Origin: Lotus japonicus
Taxonomy: Eukaryota > Streptophyta > Magnoliopsida > Fabales > Fabaceae
Assembly (NCBI RefSeq): GCF_012489685.1
Contig: NC_080042.1
Location: forward strand, 47,420,066 to 47,484,065
Direction: 5' to 3'
Length of the DNA stretch: 64,000 bases
Made by a program: the position numbers and the translations under genes. Positions 1 to 11,344 of this stretch are shown in pieces. Every line of letters starts with the position of its first letter. Positions within the stretch are counted from its first letter, which is position 1. The notes below the pieces were generated by a model. It ran no database searches and was not told the DNA's origin. It worked only from the letters and a program-made list of their open reading frames with translations.

Positions 1-2295
1 ACATACCAAAGAGAGGAGTTTCCATTCCCCAGCCGAAATCGAAACCCATCACAGAGGCAATCCCTAGCCTTCAAAATCCCTCTCCACGCTGGGGACGCTG
101 AGGTGGTTGCCCGTGCCTACAGAATATAAGTGCCCGCAAGGTACTTTTGAGACATCACCCTTACCCAAAGTTTTCCAGGCTAGTCTATCATATTCCAAAC
201 CGATTTACCAAGGAGCGATGTATTCACTAACCGCATGTCCCGAACCCCCAGTCCCCCATATTTCTTCTCCTTTGTAACAGTTTTTCAATTAACCAAATTC
301 CACCCTTTACTCCCAGCTCGACCAGCCCACAAGAACCTCCTGATAGTTTGATTCAGCCTCTCCAAGAGACCCATTGGCATCCAGAAGACCTACATCAGAT
401 AGGTTGGTATTGAGGCCATAACTGACCGTGCCAAACAAAGCCTCCCCGCCATGTTCAGCATACTCGCTTTCCAGGTTGACAAGCGCTTTTGGATATTATC
501 AAGAATAAAGTTGAAATCATTGCTTTTCAGGCTCCTACCCTTGAGAGGAATCCCTAGGTACTTGCCTAAGTCTCTCACAAAGGGAATTGGAGCAATGCTT
601 TGAATCTGGTCTCTAACCTCAAGTCGCACCCCTTTAGAAGTAATAGCCTTAGATTTTGCAATGTTAATTTTCAATCCCGAGCTCTCACAGAAGCTCCTCG
701 ACACATCCGCCACCAACTCAACCTGGGTTATCTTAGCTTTGCAAAACAACATAACGACATCCGCAAAGAAGAGATGCGAGATTGGGGGACCCCCATGAGC
801 AACTTGAATCGGGTTCCAAGCTCCACTATCAAACAACTGATGGATCCGGATAGAAAGCCTCTCCATAACTAGCACAAACAAATAGGGGGAAATTGAGTCC
901 CCTTTCCTCAAACCACGCCCAAGCTTAAAGGTAGGAAGACGATCTACGTTCCAAAGGATACATATCTGAGAAGAGCTCACACAACACATGATCAACTCCA
1001 CTATCTTCTCTGGAAACCCAAAGAGCACAAGGGTCTCCTCGAAAAAACTCCAAGAGACACTATCGTGTGCTTTTTCCAAGTCAATTTTGAAGGTCAGGCT
1101 CCCCACCCTTGAGCTAGATTTACTCATATAGTGCACAACCTCCTGGGCTACAAAAGCATTATCCATAGTTCCACGCCATGGTAAGAAACTATTTTGCATC
1201 GGCCCAATAATATTATTAAGGAAAGGTCTAATCCTTCCCACCAGGACCTTCGTGATAAGCTTGTAAGTGACATTGCATAAGCTTATTGGGCGAAACTCAC
1301 GAACGGTAGAAGGGTTGCCAATCTTTGGAATAAGCACCACCAATGTCTCCAAAATTTCTCCATTCACTGTACCCGTGAGAAAGGCTTCATTAACTAACTT
1401 TTGAAGATCATCCCCGGCATCACTGTTGAACGTTATGAACTCCTCGCGAACCCTATCTAACTTTCTGTTGATATTTTCCTCTTGGTTCCTCCAAGCATTA
1501 GTGACAACCGCCGCGTAACCAGGATGCTCCACCCACGCTGCCACAAAGCGGAAAGGACGGTGGGACCACCTCTCCTGCCACGATCCACAATGAACCAAAA
1601 GAGGGGAATGATCGGAATGAATTCTACTCAGGTTTTCCACATAAGCTTCCGGAAAAGCTAACCGCCAATCCACATCGCCTAGGGCACGATCAAAGTCTTT
1701 TGGATAAGGTGAGCATGTTTCCTTTTTTTAACCAGGTAAATGGACCACCCACCATTCCCAGGTCAACTAGTCGACAAGAATCTAGCACCGATGCAAATTG
1801 GTCTGCTCTTGCCATCACAAACTCCCCACCTCTCACCTCTAATGGGTACAAGATTTCATTAAAGTCCCCCACCAAAAGCCAAGGTTGAATAATGTTGTTC
1901 CTCAGGTCCAGGAGATGCTGCCACAAGACTTCTCTCCCCGTAGGATATGGAGACCCATATACTGCGCTGCAAGCCCAGGACGCATTGTCCCTCCACAGCT
2001 CTAAGGTAATGGCCTGACGGTGTTGGCTAATCAGGCGCTAAGACATGGCTGATCTGTCATTTTTCAGAATCCAGATACCACCACTAAATCCCTCCGCTTC
2101 TTGCAAACAAAGAGAAGTGAAGCCCATGGAGGTCCAGAATCGCCGAACTCTCTCAAACTGACAACAAGGTTCCACAATAAAAACCATGTCTGGCTTTTTA
2201 TGATGGATCATGTTCTTGACATAGAGTCTGCCATCTTCAAGCAGTGCTCCACGTACATTCCAGGAAACAAAACTAAAATCTTCGAAACCAATCAT
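1..2295 (-). pseudogene. LINE A ORF2 (endonuclease-reverse transcriptase), decayed
   Basis: This is the ORF2 of a plant L1-type LINE read on the minus strand; ORF2 normally nicks target DNA and primes reverse transcription there. The endonuclease starts near 2295-2038 with a SWNVRG motif and continues at 1926-1690 with GDFNE. The reverse transcriptase runs from 1673 to 390 with FRPISLCN, an FKIDLEKAHDSV block and LRKGDSISPYL. From 389 to 1 the zf-RVT-type C-terminal region (GGLGVRDMRL, RFRLGNGNSS) continues past the window edge with several stops. Damage seen: frame breaks between the endonuclease pieces, stops after position 390, and a catalytic FADD-type box that reads FFADVV. The region between the endonuclease and the RT fingers is much shorter than in LINE B, so an internal deletion is inferred. 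It is certainly dead. Confidence 0.9.
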
Positions 2296-2801
2296 TAAAC
2301 TAAATTAATGGATAGGGGGCCCCAAACCCAAGCCCTGGGCACGGACCAGGGAGGTTAACCTGCATTCATGGAAGGTTCTTTAGTCTTGCTTGAGCCATCC
2401 CCGTTGTTATCCTGGTTCACAATGCTTTTAAACCTTGTCATGTAGTCATCAGTCTCCTCCTCTAGGTTGGTAGAGGCCCCAAATATTATTGGTGGCCCCT
2501 CCATTTGAACACCTTTTTTAATTGGCTGCTGCCTGTCCACAGGCCCCACATTTTGCTCCTTCGGGTTACTTAACTTCTCCCACTCACTCCCAATAGCCTA
2601 TCTTTTCTTTGTCACATTCAATGTCCCATTACTGCCAGCATTGAAACCTGTGGTTGCTTTTGGGTCAAACCTCGGTAATTCAGTTTTTTTGGGGATCTTC
2701 ACCTCATGATTCTGCCATTTTTCTTTGGGTTTTCCACCCCCATGATTACCAATCATTTCCTTGTCAGTTTTTCCTTTATTGACTCCCTGATGGGCGGAGA
2801 A
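2296..2801 (-). pseudogene. LINE A ORF1 C-terminal and ORF1-ORF2 linker part, left of the LTR insertion
   Basis: This minus-strand stretch separates the LINE A endonuclease from the inserted solo LTR. It contains low-complexity hydrophilic frames (2355-2549 and 2598-2813) rich in Lys, Glu, Gly and Asn, as expected for the poorly conserved C-terminal half of plant LINE ORF1. No catalytic domain is visible. Assignment rests on position between recognisable ORF1 (6448-7569) and ORF2 (below 2295) on the same strand. Confidence 0.6.
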
Positions 2802-3508
2802 TGTGAGACCCAAAATTTCAGTTATATAATTAATTAATTAAATTCCTATCCACGGTTAGGTTTCGATGTATCGTGAAGGAAACCTGAACAAGTGTTTACT
2901 GAATGGAATAAATTTATGAAGGAGAAAGTTCAGGAAAAGACTAAGAATAGTATTAAAGTCGATATAAGTTATAGCGCGAGTCTTATTCGCTTACACCTAG
3001 GGCAAGAATGTTAGTAAACAATTAATTTACTCCTAAAGCATTATAGGAACTAACTCAAAAAAATCTTCAGAGGAATATAAGAATTTCTCTTATTCCTTTC
3101 CATGATAAGTGTTTCGACACGAAACCCTAGAATGTACGAACGTCCGATTCCAATTCTCGGAAGTTTGCCGAAACTGAATCCCTGATAGCTCAAGAACCTT
3201 AAAGTAAACTGTCGATGAAGACTCTTTCTATTCGGAGCTTCAAATGAAGATTCCACACGAGTACACCCATTTCTTTCTATGTTTCCAATCTTTCTTCAGA
3301 AGGAAGTTTTGTCATCCGACATCAACTGCAAAAAGTAACTTTTCGGGTTAAATCGATTAACACCGTTAGTGAATCGTTTGCTTAAATTCCAAGAAATCTA
3401 TTTCAAGTTCTGAAATTTTGTCGCCAGATTCTATCTTATAATTCACAGAGGAATGTGCATGAAAAATCGGAATCGCGAAATATTCATTTTCCCGCGTTTT
3501 CTATTTTC

Positions 3509-3517
3509 TATAAATAG
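3509..3517 (+). promoter_or_regulatory. TATA box of the solo LTR
   Basis: TATAAATAG lies in an AT-rich to C-rich transition. The same motif sits at 22049-22057 in the young LTR, each time exactly 149 bp before a GAG|GTA splice-donor-like site. By plant promoter convention, transcription would start about 30 bp downstream. Confidence 0.7.
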
Positions 3518-5164
3518 CTTGAAAAATCAAAAAAAAAATATCATCACCACCAACACACACACACGGCCGAGAGCTTGAGGAGGAAGGAGGGGAGAATTGA
3601 TTTTCGCCGATTCTTGTGTGATCGTCGCTCTGTTCGTTGCTACGCGTAGGCCTCGAGGTACTGATGCTTTTCCTTACCTCTGATCGTAAATTATGTCGTT
3701 TTTCTCTATGTCTTTCCGTGCTCAAAGTTTTGAGCTTTTTGTAAAAGTGTTCAAATAACTTTATTTCTGTGTCTAAACTTATTGCCTACATGCCCAAGAG
3801 CATGAATATCCGGTTGTTTTCTGCTGAATCTCGCCGAATCGTCGCAGAGATCCAATTTTCTGGAAAAACCCATTTTTGGGTAAAAGCTTCGCTTTTTGAA
3901 TCAAAAACTCCTGACTGAGCTTAGCGTTAGTAGGATTAGTTGTTATAAATGTCATTAGGAACACGCTCATAAAATTTATTTTTCAAAATTCCGACTTTGA
4001 GTTTTCGGGCTAAATACACTGACCAAAATACCCTTGTGTTAGTTTTCGACCCGATAATTTTTCTGAGAGTTTTCCTGGCCTAGATATCGCCTAAGAATAC
4101 CTAGGAATTAAATTAGATCGAAGAAAAAGTTCAGGAAACCCTATTTTGATAGTGGCCGAAACTTATTTGGTATGGTACCGTGTCCAAAAATAATTTTTGG
4201 GTCTGTATGACCTGAGTTATAGCGTAGCTCTCTCCGTTGTCGAAATTGTTGCTTTGGTTTCGTGTCATTCCGAGTTCTGTAGCTCGAGTTATGCACGTTT
4301 TAGCGAATAAAGTGTTTTTTTACAAAACTTGAATCGAGTCAAAACTGATCCATTTGGGGAAGCTCCTTGAGCTTTGTCTAACGTTAGTTAGTATTGTTTC
4401 GATTGTACCGACTTATTTTGTTTGATTTTTGCTTTGTTTGCTCTAAGGTTCGTTTCTGGAAACCTTGGACTTGACTGAGCAAGCTTGTGAGTGTGACTTA
4501 CACTGTGATTCTGGAGGAACTAGAGGTGAGGGCAACTTACCTTGCTAGCTAATGTTTTAGGCGTCGACCAATTCGACTTGATTTATTGTTTATGCACTTG
4601 ATTGTTGATTGACTAGGAAATGTTTTCTGGAGGCTTCGGCCGAGTGAACTAATTGAGACGTGTGCCTCCGTTTTCTGAGGCTTCGACCGACATTGGTGAT
4701 TGGGATTTATTTATCGCTTTGATTTGCCATTGATTGATTCATATGCTGTACTTACTAAATGGATAATCATAGGCTATGTGAATACTTGTGCACATGATTT
4801 GCTGGATTATATTGATTATAGTGTGCAATTATACGAATATTTGTGGAACGTCAGAGTGTGGGGAAACGGGTAGTTATGTCATACTCAAGATGAGAATTTG
4901 GGAAAAAGTTTGATGGGACGAACCGAGGTTCGGACCCTTATTATTTTAGTGGATCGAGACCTTCTCTGGGAGTTACTTGGGATGATGGGATCTTTTAAAC
5001 TTATAAGATTAGAGATAAACCTAAATGGAAACTATTTTACAAGGAAAATTCATAATACACTAAACAACCTCTGAACCCTTTAAATAATGATAACAATGTC
5101 AGATGAAAGCTTAGGGCTTGGATAACGTTTTGGAAAATGAGAAGTGTCGCCGAATCCAAGTTTT

Positions 5165-5325
5165 GGGGAAACTAATAAGTTTCTAAGTACGTTGGTACTT
5201 TTCGCTCGATGAGCAGTTTGTTGTTTGGCTATCTAAAGGATAAGCCGGGGAACTATAAGTTTCCAAGTACATTGGTACTCCTTCGCTCTTTGAGCAGTTT
5301 ATTTAGCCATCCAAAGGATGAGCCG
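5165..5325 (+). repeat. Tandem duplication of about 80 bp in the solo LTR
   Basis: Two adjacent diverged copies share blocks such as AAGTTTC, AAGTAC.TTGGTACT, TTCGCTC, TGAGCAGTTT and GGATGAGCCGGG. The young LTR has one copy at the matching place (about 23520-23595), so this is a lineage-specific duplication. Confidence 0.7.
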
Positions 5326-5329
5326 GGAA

Positions 5330-5485
5330 GCTTCACTGAAGCGTGAGACTTCTTGAATGCGTGAAGATTCACTGAAGCATGAGACTTCGTGAATGTGTGA
5401 GATTTCATTGAAGTGTGAGACTTCGTGAAAGCGTAAGACTCCATTGAAGCGTGAGACTTCATGGAAGCGTGAGATTTCATCGTCG
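5330..5485 (+). repeat. GAAG-CGTGAGA-CTTC hairpin array in the solo LTR
   Basis: Successive units of GAAG + 7-nt CRTGAGA + CTTC recur with 18/36-bp spacing. This matches the array at 23600-23845 in the young LTR. Here nearly all stems are of the GAAG/CTTC type. Minus-strand frames over it are repeat artefacts. Confidence 0.75.
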
Positions 5486-6447
5486 TTTACCCTAGGGCAA
5501 ACGACATGGAACATTTGTTTAGTTAGACACTTGTGCGTTGGGAGGACGATACATTGTTTGACTAACCTTATCACCTAACTTCATATGTTGAGATTTTGAT
5601 GATTTGATATTGGTGAACATCGTTATGTTATTTGTTGAAATGTTGAGATATTGAATATTGTGTTGTTACTAGAGATTCGATAACATGCCATGTATATACC
5701 TTAGGGTAGGCAATGCAGAACTTATATGTATATATACAACATATATATATACCCCCTTATTCTTCACATGTTGCTTGTATTATTTATCATATACTGTGAG
5801 TTGACCCTCACGCATTGGCTTTGTGTTCATGTTTGTGTTTGGGCGGTCGGCCTGCTGCCAGACAATCAATAGCTGATTCATGATGGTTCGTCGTTCGGGG
5901 AGGACCCGGAGCGAAATGACTACTACTGAGCCTTCGACGTGGAACCGGACTTCATGCAGGATCGGATGAGGGTCGATCTTAGGGGTGTAGTATATCGGGT
6001 GTCGTTGTCAAAGCTCTGATTGTCATTTCTTATTTTGGGGCAGGGTAGGTCCCTGACTATTTAGCTTGTTGTGTGGTTCTCTTCCATGAGGATCACCGGG
6101 AGTTTGTCGGACGTAGGAGGTCTTTTGGAGGCCGTTCTGGGCTGACTTACTTTCAGGAGGACTGTATTTATAAAGGTTATGACTTTAACTATGCGTCGCA
6201 CTTATTTGGCTGCATGCACCACTTTCAGTTACTTTCCGTCACTTGAGGACACTCGTGACGATGTTTTTAGTTGCAGCGAGGGCTGTACTTATATTGTATG
6301 TTAGTCATAGTTAATCGCGATTGGGTTGAGTCTTTAATTCGACAAGTCTTTTTATTTAAGCAAAACGAAAGAAAAAAAAATATCTGCTTTTCCGCTTTAT
6401 TTGATTTTTGGTTACTAAAGTGACGCCACCGAAATCGGGGTGTTACA

Positions 6448-7569
6448 GGGAAGCTTTTGGCTTCCTCCTTGAAACTTTCATCCACTCCCCAAAGACCTCA
6501 ATCACCTTCTGGATTTGTGTGGACTCCGTACCTGCCCCACGTGCCGTAGATTCTGTTTTGTCAGTTTGAGCATTAATTGGCTCACCAATTTCACTGGTGA
6601 CCTTAACTGCATTATTCGTCACCGTGATTTTCGTAACTGTTTCCAACTGAGTAATTATCACCGGTGCTGCATCATTGCCAGCGACCAAAGCCTACTTCTT
6701 CCCAGGTGTCGAGTTGATGACTTTCTCCAGGAGTTGCACCGTTAGCACACATTGCCTTCCCATATGACCATAGCATCCACAATTGGATAAAATAATGTGT
6801 AACCCATCATACTCCACTCTGTGCCAGAAACCCTACACTCTAACTTTTTCGATGACAGGCTTAGTCAGGTCTAGTTCCACACATACACGGGAAAAATGCC
6901 CTCTATCAGCATTCAGAGTGTTTGTATCCACCCTCACAGCTTTTCCAATCACCGACGCAAGCCCCAACAAAAACTATCGTCATAGAACACCATATTTAGC
7001 CCAGGAAACCGAATCCATGCTAGGGTTTTTGTGACCTTTAATTTTCTTCTGGCGAGATGAATTCTAGGGACCAAGTGGAGACAGCAAGATAATGATCAAA
7101 CACCATCCAGGGGCCCCCGTCCATCTCCTTTGCCCTATCTTCCTGGTTATCAAACTTCACCATATAGAAACCATTGTCTACATCCCGTAGCTCAAAGTCG
7201 CCTGACAGCCGCCACAAACTTGCTAGTTTGGACTTCATGGTCCTGTATCCAAGCTTCTTTCCCAAGAGTGTGACCACTAAGGCTTCCTCCCATGGGGCAC
7301 ATAGTTCCTTCAAGACGTCTTCTGTTACCATCACTTCCGGCAAGTGATCATTGCCATTGGCGTAGCTTACCGTCATCTTCCCCTCTTCTCGAAGATTTGA
7401 TGCTCTCCGCGGCGGTGGGGCTTCCCCCTCCCCCCCTGCCCATCAGCTTGTCACGGAAGGACAGCTTCCGTCTGGCAGGTCCACTCGAAGACTCTTCCAC
7501 ACCACCCCCTGGCGGCGGCCCAGGGTGGTTCTTCTCTCCAGAGCTCTCAAACCGCCACCACCCCTGCAA
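6448..7569 (-). pseudogene. LINE A ORF1 (nucleic-acid-binding protein), N-terminal part
   Basis: On the minus strand, the 7569-7348 frame contains RRKLSFRDKLMG and continues, after a frame change, into 7376-7038. The latter matches the DUF4283-type domain of plant LINE ORF1 (WEEALVVTLLGKKLGY, FYMVKFDN, GGPWMVFDHYL). From 7034 to about 6700, translation with small frame breaks shows RFPGLNMVFYDD and a CCHC-like knuckle (SNCGCYGHMGRQC). The first cysteine of that knuckle is replaced by leucine and a stop precedes it. The tail (6688-6448) is hydrophilic and ends at the solo LTR. ORF1 proteins bind LINE RNA; this copy is broken. Confidence 0.85.
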
Positions 7570-8225
7570 CCAGTACCACCCCCACCAGCATCACTACCGC
7601 CACCACTGTCGCCGCCACCACCACCACCGTCCCCGCCACCACAACCACCCTCCACACCCACCGCCTCCACCAACACTGCAACCACCGTCGCCGCCACTAC
7701 CACCACCACCATTGTCGCCACCACCACTCTCCACCGCCACCCCCACAACCACCCTTCACCACCACTGCCTTTACACTACCGGAACCACCACTGCCGCCAC
7801 CACCACCACTCTCGCCGCCACCACTACCACGCTCTAGTTATCGCCACTACTACCACTACCACTGCCGCCACCACCACCCTCTACCACCACCGCCACCAGT
7901 ACCGCCACCCCTGCCGCCAGTGTCGCCATCACCACCACCACTATCGGCGCCACAACCACCATGCTCCACCACTACCACCATCATTGATACCTTTATACCA
8001 CCATTGCCGCCGCCCCCACCCTCCACCACCACAATACCACTGCCGCCACCCATACCACCCTCCACTGTCACCACCCTCCACCACCACCACCATCGCCACT
8101 ACCGCCACTATTACCACCACCGTCGTTGCCACCACCGTCGTTGCCACCACCATCCACCACCATTGCCATCATCATCACGTTTCAATACCACCACTACCTT
8201 GCCACCAGAGTCGCCACCAAATTAT
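7540..8225. repeat. CCA/CCG-rich imperfect trinucleotide tract
   Basis: Nearly 700 bp of the plus strand is built from CCACCA, CCGCCA, CACCAC and related triplets, without a fixed longer period. All long Pro/His/Thr-rich plus-strand frames and Gly/Val-rich minus-strand frames here follow from composition and are not called as genes. The tract abuts the 5' side of LINE A ORF1, whose minus-strand N-terminus it overlaps. It may be expanded LINE 5'-end sequence or an independent cryptic microsatellite. Confidence 0.8.
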
Positions 8226-8231
8226 ACAGTG

Positions 8232-8345
8232 TATGACCAAACGCTGTATAGTATTAAAATTTTATCTGGCCCTATCCTATCAGGCCTAATACAATCAGGC
8301 ATTATACTATCTGACATTATACTATGCAGCGTACCAAACAGACCC
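8232..8345. repeat. Small palindromic element (MITE-like)
   Basis: The left arm around 8237-8258 (GACCAAACGCTGTATAGTATTA) is matched in inverted form by the right arm near 8318-8345 (TATACTATGCAGCGTACCAAAC). The middle repeats ATACTATCTGAC-like and TCAGGC-like words. It looks like a short foldback or MITE remnant; no target duplication was established. Confidence 0.5.
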
Positions 8346-8571
8346 TTAGTAATTAGGATTCTATATATAGGTATAATTTAATAGACACAATTTTTATGTG
8401 ACAATATCATGTTACATAAAAAGATCCAAATCCAAATGTAGTTTATCTTTTTTTGGTGAAGTTCACCTAATTTGTATTCTTTTTCAAGGGAGTTTAATTT
8501 GTTCTTCATTTATATTTTTTATTTAGATTAGTGTTGTAATGTTTTACAGGGTCTCGGGCATATATAGTAAA

Positions 8572-9485
8572 GGCTTAATTGCAACTTTCCTTAACGTTTA
8601 CATAAACCACGATTTTAGTCCCTCACCTAATTTAATTACAAGATTAGTCCCTCACGTTCCCTCCTGTTTGCAACGTTAGTCATTCCGTCTAATTATTAAC
8701 GGAGATGGCTTATGTGGCAACGCACATGCCTCTCATGTGACCAAGAAAAATGGTTTAACTGCACTTTTAGTCCCCTACTTATACACATTATGCAGTTTTG
8801 GTCCTTAAAGTTCAAAAGTTACATTCAAATTAATAAAAAACAAAAGAAATACCTGAAAATGAATTTAATTACATATTTATATAATCATAATCAGGAATAG
8901 TAAAGTTAATTTTAATTTTAAATAATTAAAAATATGTGTGCTGATTTGTTTATATTTTATAGAATAATAAAAATATCTTTAATCAATACATTCAAACTAA
9001 TACAAAAGATATCGATAACAAACATCGGGGATTATAAATAAATAATTTCAATTTAAATTATATAGGATAGAAAGCGAAACAATTATGATTGTTATCAAAA
9101 CATTACTTATTAAGAATTTAAATAAATATTTTATAAAATCATAATCAGGGATAGTAAAATAAATTTTAATTTGAATGCAATTTTTAAAGAAGATGAAAAG
9201 TCATCATTTTTTTGTTTTTTATTAATGTTAATGTTACTTTTGAACTCTAAGGACCAAAACTACACAATGCGTATAAGTAGGGGACCAAAAGTGCAGTTCA
9301 ACCATTTTTCTTGGCAACGTGAGAGGGATGTGCGTTGCCACATAAGCCTTCTCCGTTAATAATTAGACGGAAGGACTAACGTTGCAAACGGGAGGGAACG
9401 TGAGGGACTATTCTTGTAATTAAATTAGGTGAGGGACTAAAATCATGATTTTTTAAAACATCAGGGACTAAAGTTGCAATTAAGC
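8572..9485. mobile_element. MULE-like MITE with long terminal inverted repeats
   Basis: The left end GGCTTAATTGCAACTTTCC and right end AAAGTTGCAATTAAGC are inverted copies. The inverted similarity extends about 280 bp inward through words such as GTCCCTCACGTTCCCTCC and CTTTTAGTCCCCTACTTATA. Flanks carry the 10-bp direct repeat ATATAGTAAA (8562-8571 and 9486-9495), within the 9-11 bp range of Mutator-like elements. The AT-rich centre has no transposase frame, so it is non-autonomous. Confidence 0.85.
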
Positions 9486-9495
9486 ATATAGTAAA

Positions 9496-10219
9496 AAGAG
9501 TATTATTTAAGTGAGAGGGAGAGGATTAATTTTTATCTATTATTATCTAAAATTTTTAAAGGTATTAAACATGACATGCATCACACATCCTTGGAGCCTC
9601 TATCCCTATTGCACACATGTGTCCAATTTTCTCTTAAAATTATATGGGAAACAAACTTTTCCTTAAAACCCAGCCACTAATTTTAATCTGATGGTTATAA
9701 CTTGGTTCTCTTACCTCTCTCACTAGATATGCTCCCCTTAAGGGCCTAATTTCGTTCTTCAAGATGGACATATGTCAGAGTATTAAGACTGGACTGGTAG
9801 GGGTTTGGTCTGAGAAAGACTTCGTCCAACATATTTTCTTTAAGTTACAGTTTTTCAACAAATGAGGTATGGATCATTTTCGTAGGATCTATGTATTTCT
9901 TTACCCCTTAGTTTCTCCAACTCTAGCCACTAGCCTTTCAACAAACCAGAGCCACTAAAAATAGCACAAAACCCAACCATCACAACAAAATCAACTGGTG
10001 TGCACAAAAAGTGGGCTTGCCACACAATTTGATATGCTATTTATAGAAAATGCAACAATTAGTTGTGCACAATCGTGCTTTAAAAGGTGATGTTGTCTAG
10101 AGTTGTTGGCCACAAACAGATAGAAAGGAGATGATGGAGAGAAACCATCCAGACGCAAACACCACATCCAAAAAACAACCCATCGATAGCCAAACCAGGT
10201 TTTTGCCTCAAGCAGATCC
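9496..10219. other. Intergenic, nothing recognised
   Basis: AT-rich sequence without a supported gene, repeat boundary or RNA. Short open frames here lack family resemblance. Confidence 0.5.
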
Positions 10220-10880
10220 ATGAATCTTCCCCTATTTCATCTTCCTTTTCCATCGTGCCACCGTGAAATCGTCAAAAGTCTCAAAGCAGGAATATCAAAG
10301 GTGTTGACGAGCAATAAAAAAATGCTCAAAGCATCTGGAGGAGATTGTAGGAATTTCGCCACTAAATTGTGGGATGACTCCTTCAAGGCTCTTTTTTATG
10401 AGGTCATGCTAAACGGTTCTGTCGACAAGTTCCTTTACTCAAATAGGTCGAAACATTAAGGATTGGAGAAACCACTCAAACAAGACATATTAATATTTTT
10501 CGTCTTGTGGGGTATTGTTGGATGACTCCTTCAAAGCTCTTAAATATGAGTTCACGCTGAACGGTTCTCTCGACAAGTTCCTTTACACAAGATCACAGTT
10601 GACATAGCCAAAGGGATAGACTACTTGCATAAGGGTTGCACGACCAACATTATCCATTAGGATATTAAGCCTCATAATATACTTTTGGATGAGGATCTCA
10701 CTCCTAAGATCGCAGATTTAGGACTTGCGAAGATTTGTACCATGAATGAGAACTTTTGCATTGTCAAATCCTAAATGGACAGAAGGGTATATAAAAGGTG
10801 TTGATGTAGCAGTATAAAGGCTCACAGCATCTGGAGAAGATTGTAGGGATTTCACCAATGAGCTGTAGTTTGAAACTAAC
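10220..10880 (+). pseudogene. Receptor-like kinase fragment, broken and internally duplicated
   Basis: Plus-strand fragments match a plant serine/threonine receptor kinase. An N-lobe-like part (YEVMLNGSVDKFLYSN, about 10396-10445) recurs in diverged form at about 10530-10580 (YEFTLNGSLDKFLY). It is followed by VDIAKGIDYLHKGC, a catalytic loop [13 protein letters not shown] and the ADLGLAKI version of the DFG region (about 10595-10740). A TAG stop stands directly before DIKPHN, another follows shortly after, and the activation loop onward is missing. A second duplicated block (CATCTGGAGGAGATTGTAGG near 10332, CATCTGGAGAAGATTGTAGG near 10830) shows rearrangement. The [12 protein letters not shown] loop resembles the LRK10L/PR5K group. 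Non-functional. Confidence 0.8.
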
Positions 10881-11344
10881 AACAAGATTATTGAAAGTTG
10901 TAGTTTAAGATGGACATTGTATATGGTTAATAAGTGAAAAATTTATCACTTTTTTTCTCGATTGTATAATTTTTCTCTCTTGACCAATGGCGGTTATGTA
11001 GTTTATTTTTATTAAGTAGCTAGGCTACCTAAGAGAAAACTTTTGCAATGTAGATTTTTCTTTACATCGAAAACCAAGATAATACCTTGCCTTAAAACGA
11101 ATAATTTTTACAATTGTATTAACATGATTGCATTTAAATATTAATTTAAAATAAATTTATTCCACAATTTTTTTTTGATAATTTTATTCCACAATTTTTT
11201 GTCACCTTAATATCGAAGTTAAATAATAATTATGACAAAATAAAAATTAGTGATCCAAAAATGTGTGTATATATATATATATATGTGAAAAAAAATTAAA
11301 GATGGAATTATTTTGAAAACAACATAACCTATTCGTCGGAAATT
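10881..11344. other. AT-rich intergenic stretch with a TA microsatellite
   Basis: It contains a (TA)n run near 11264-11284 and otherwise unassigned AT-rich DNA. Confidence 0.5.

Larger units (their letters stand above)
2802..6447 (+). mobile_element. Solo LTR of a chromovirus-like Ty3/gypsy element, inserted in LINE A
   Basis: The sequence begins TGTGAGACCC and ends GGGGTGTTACA, like the LTRs of the complete element at 21375-34281, and shares long diverged blocks with them. No internal region or second LTR is present, so it is a solo LTR left by LTR-LTR recombination. Flanking 5-mers are GAGAA (2797-2801) and GGGAA (6448-6452), a target duplication with one mismatch, which suggests an old insertion. 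It is 3646 bp against 4119 bp in the young copy. A TATA box (3509-3517), a GAG|GTACTG donor (GT at 3658) and a 78-nt putative exon (4448-4525) are conserved with the young LTR. Confidence 0.88.

Noticed and set aside
7292..8381. Long Pro/His/Thr-rich and Gly-rich frames on both strands
   Set aside because: Composition artefacts of the CCA-rich tract; all frames stay open because stop codons cannot form easily.
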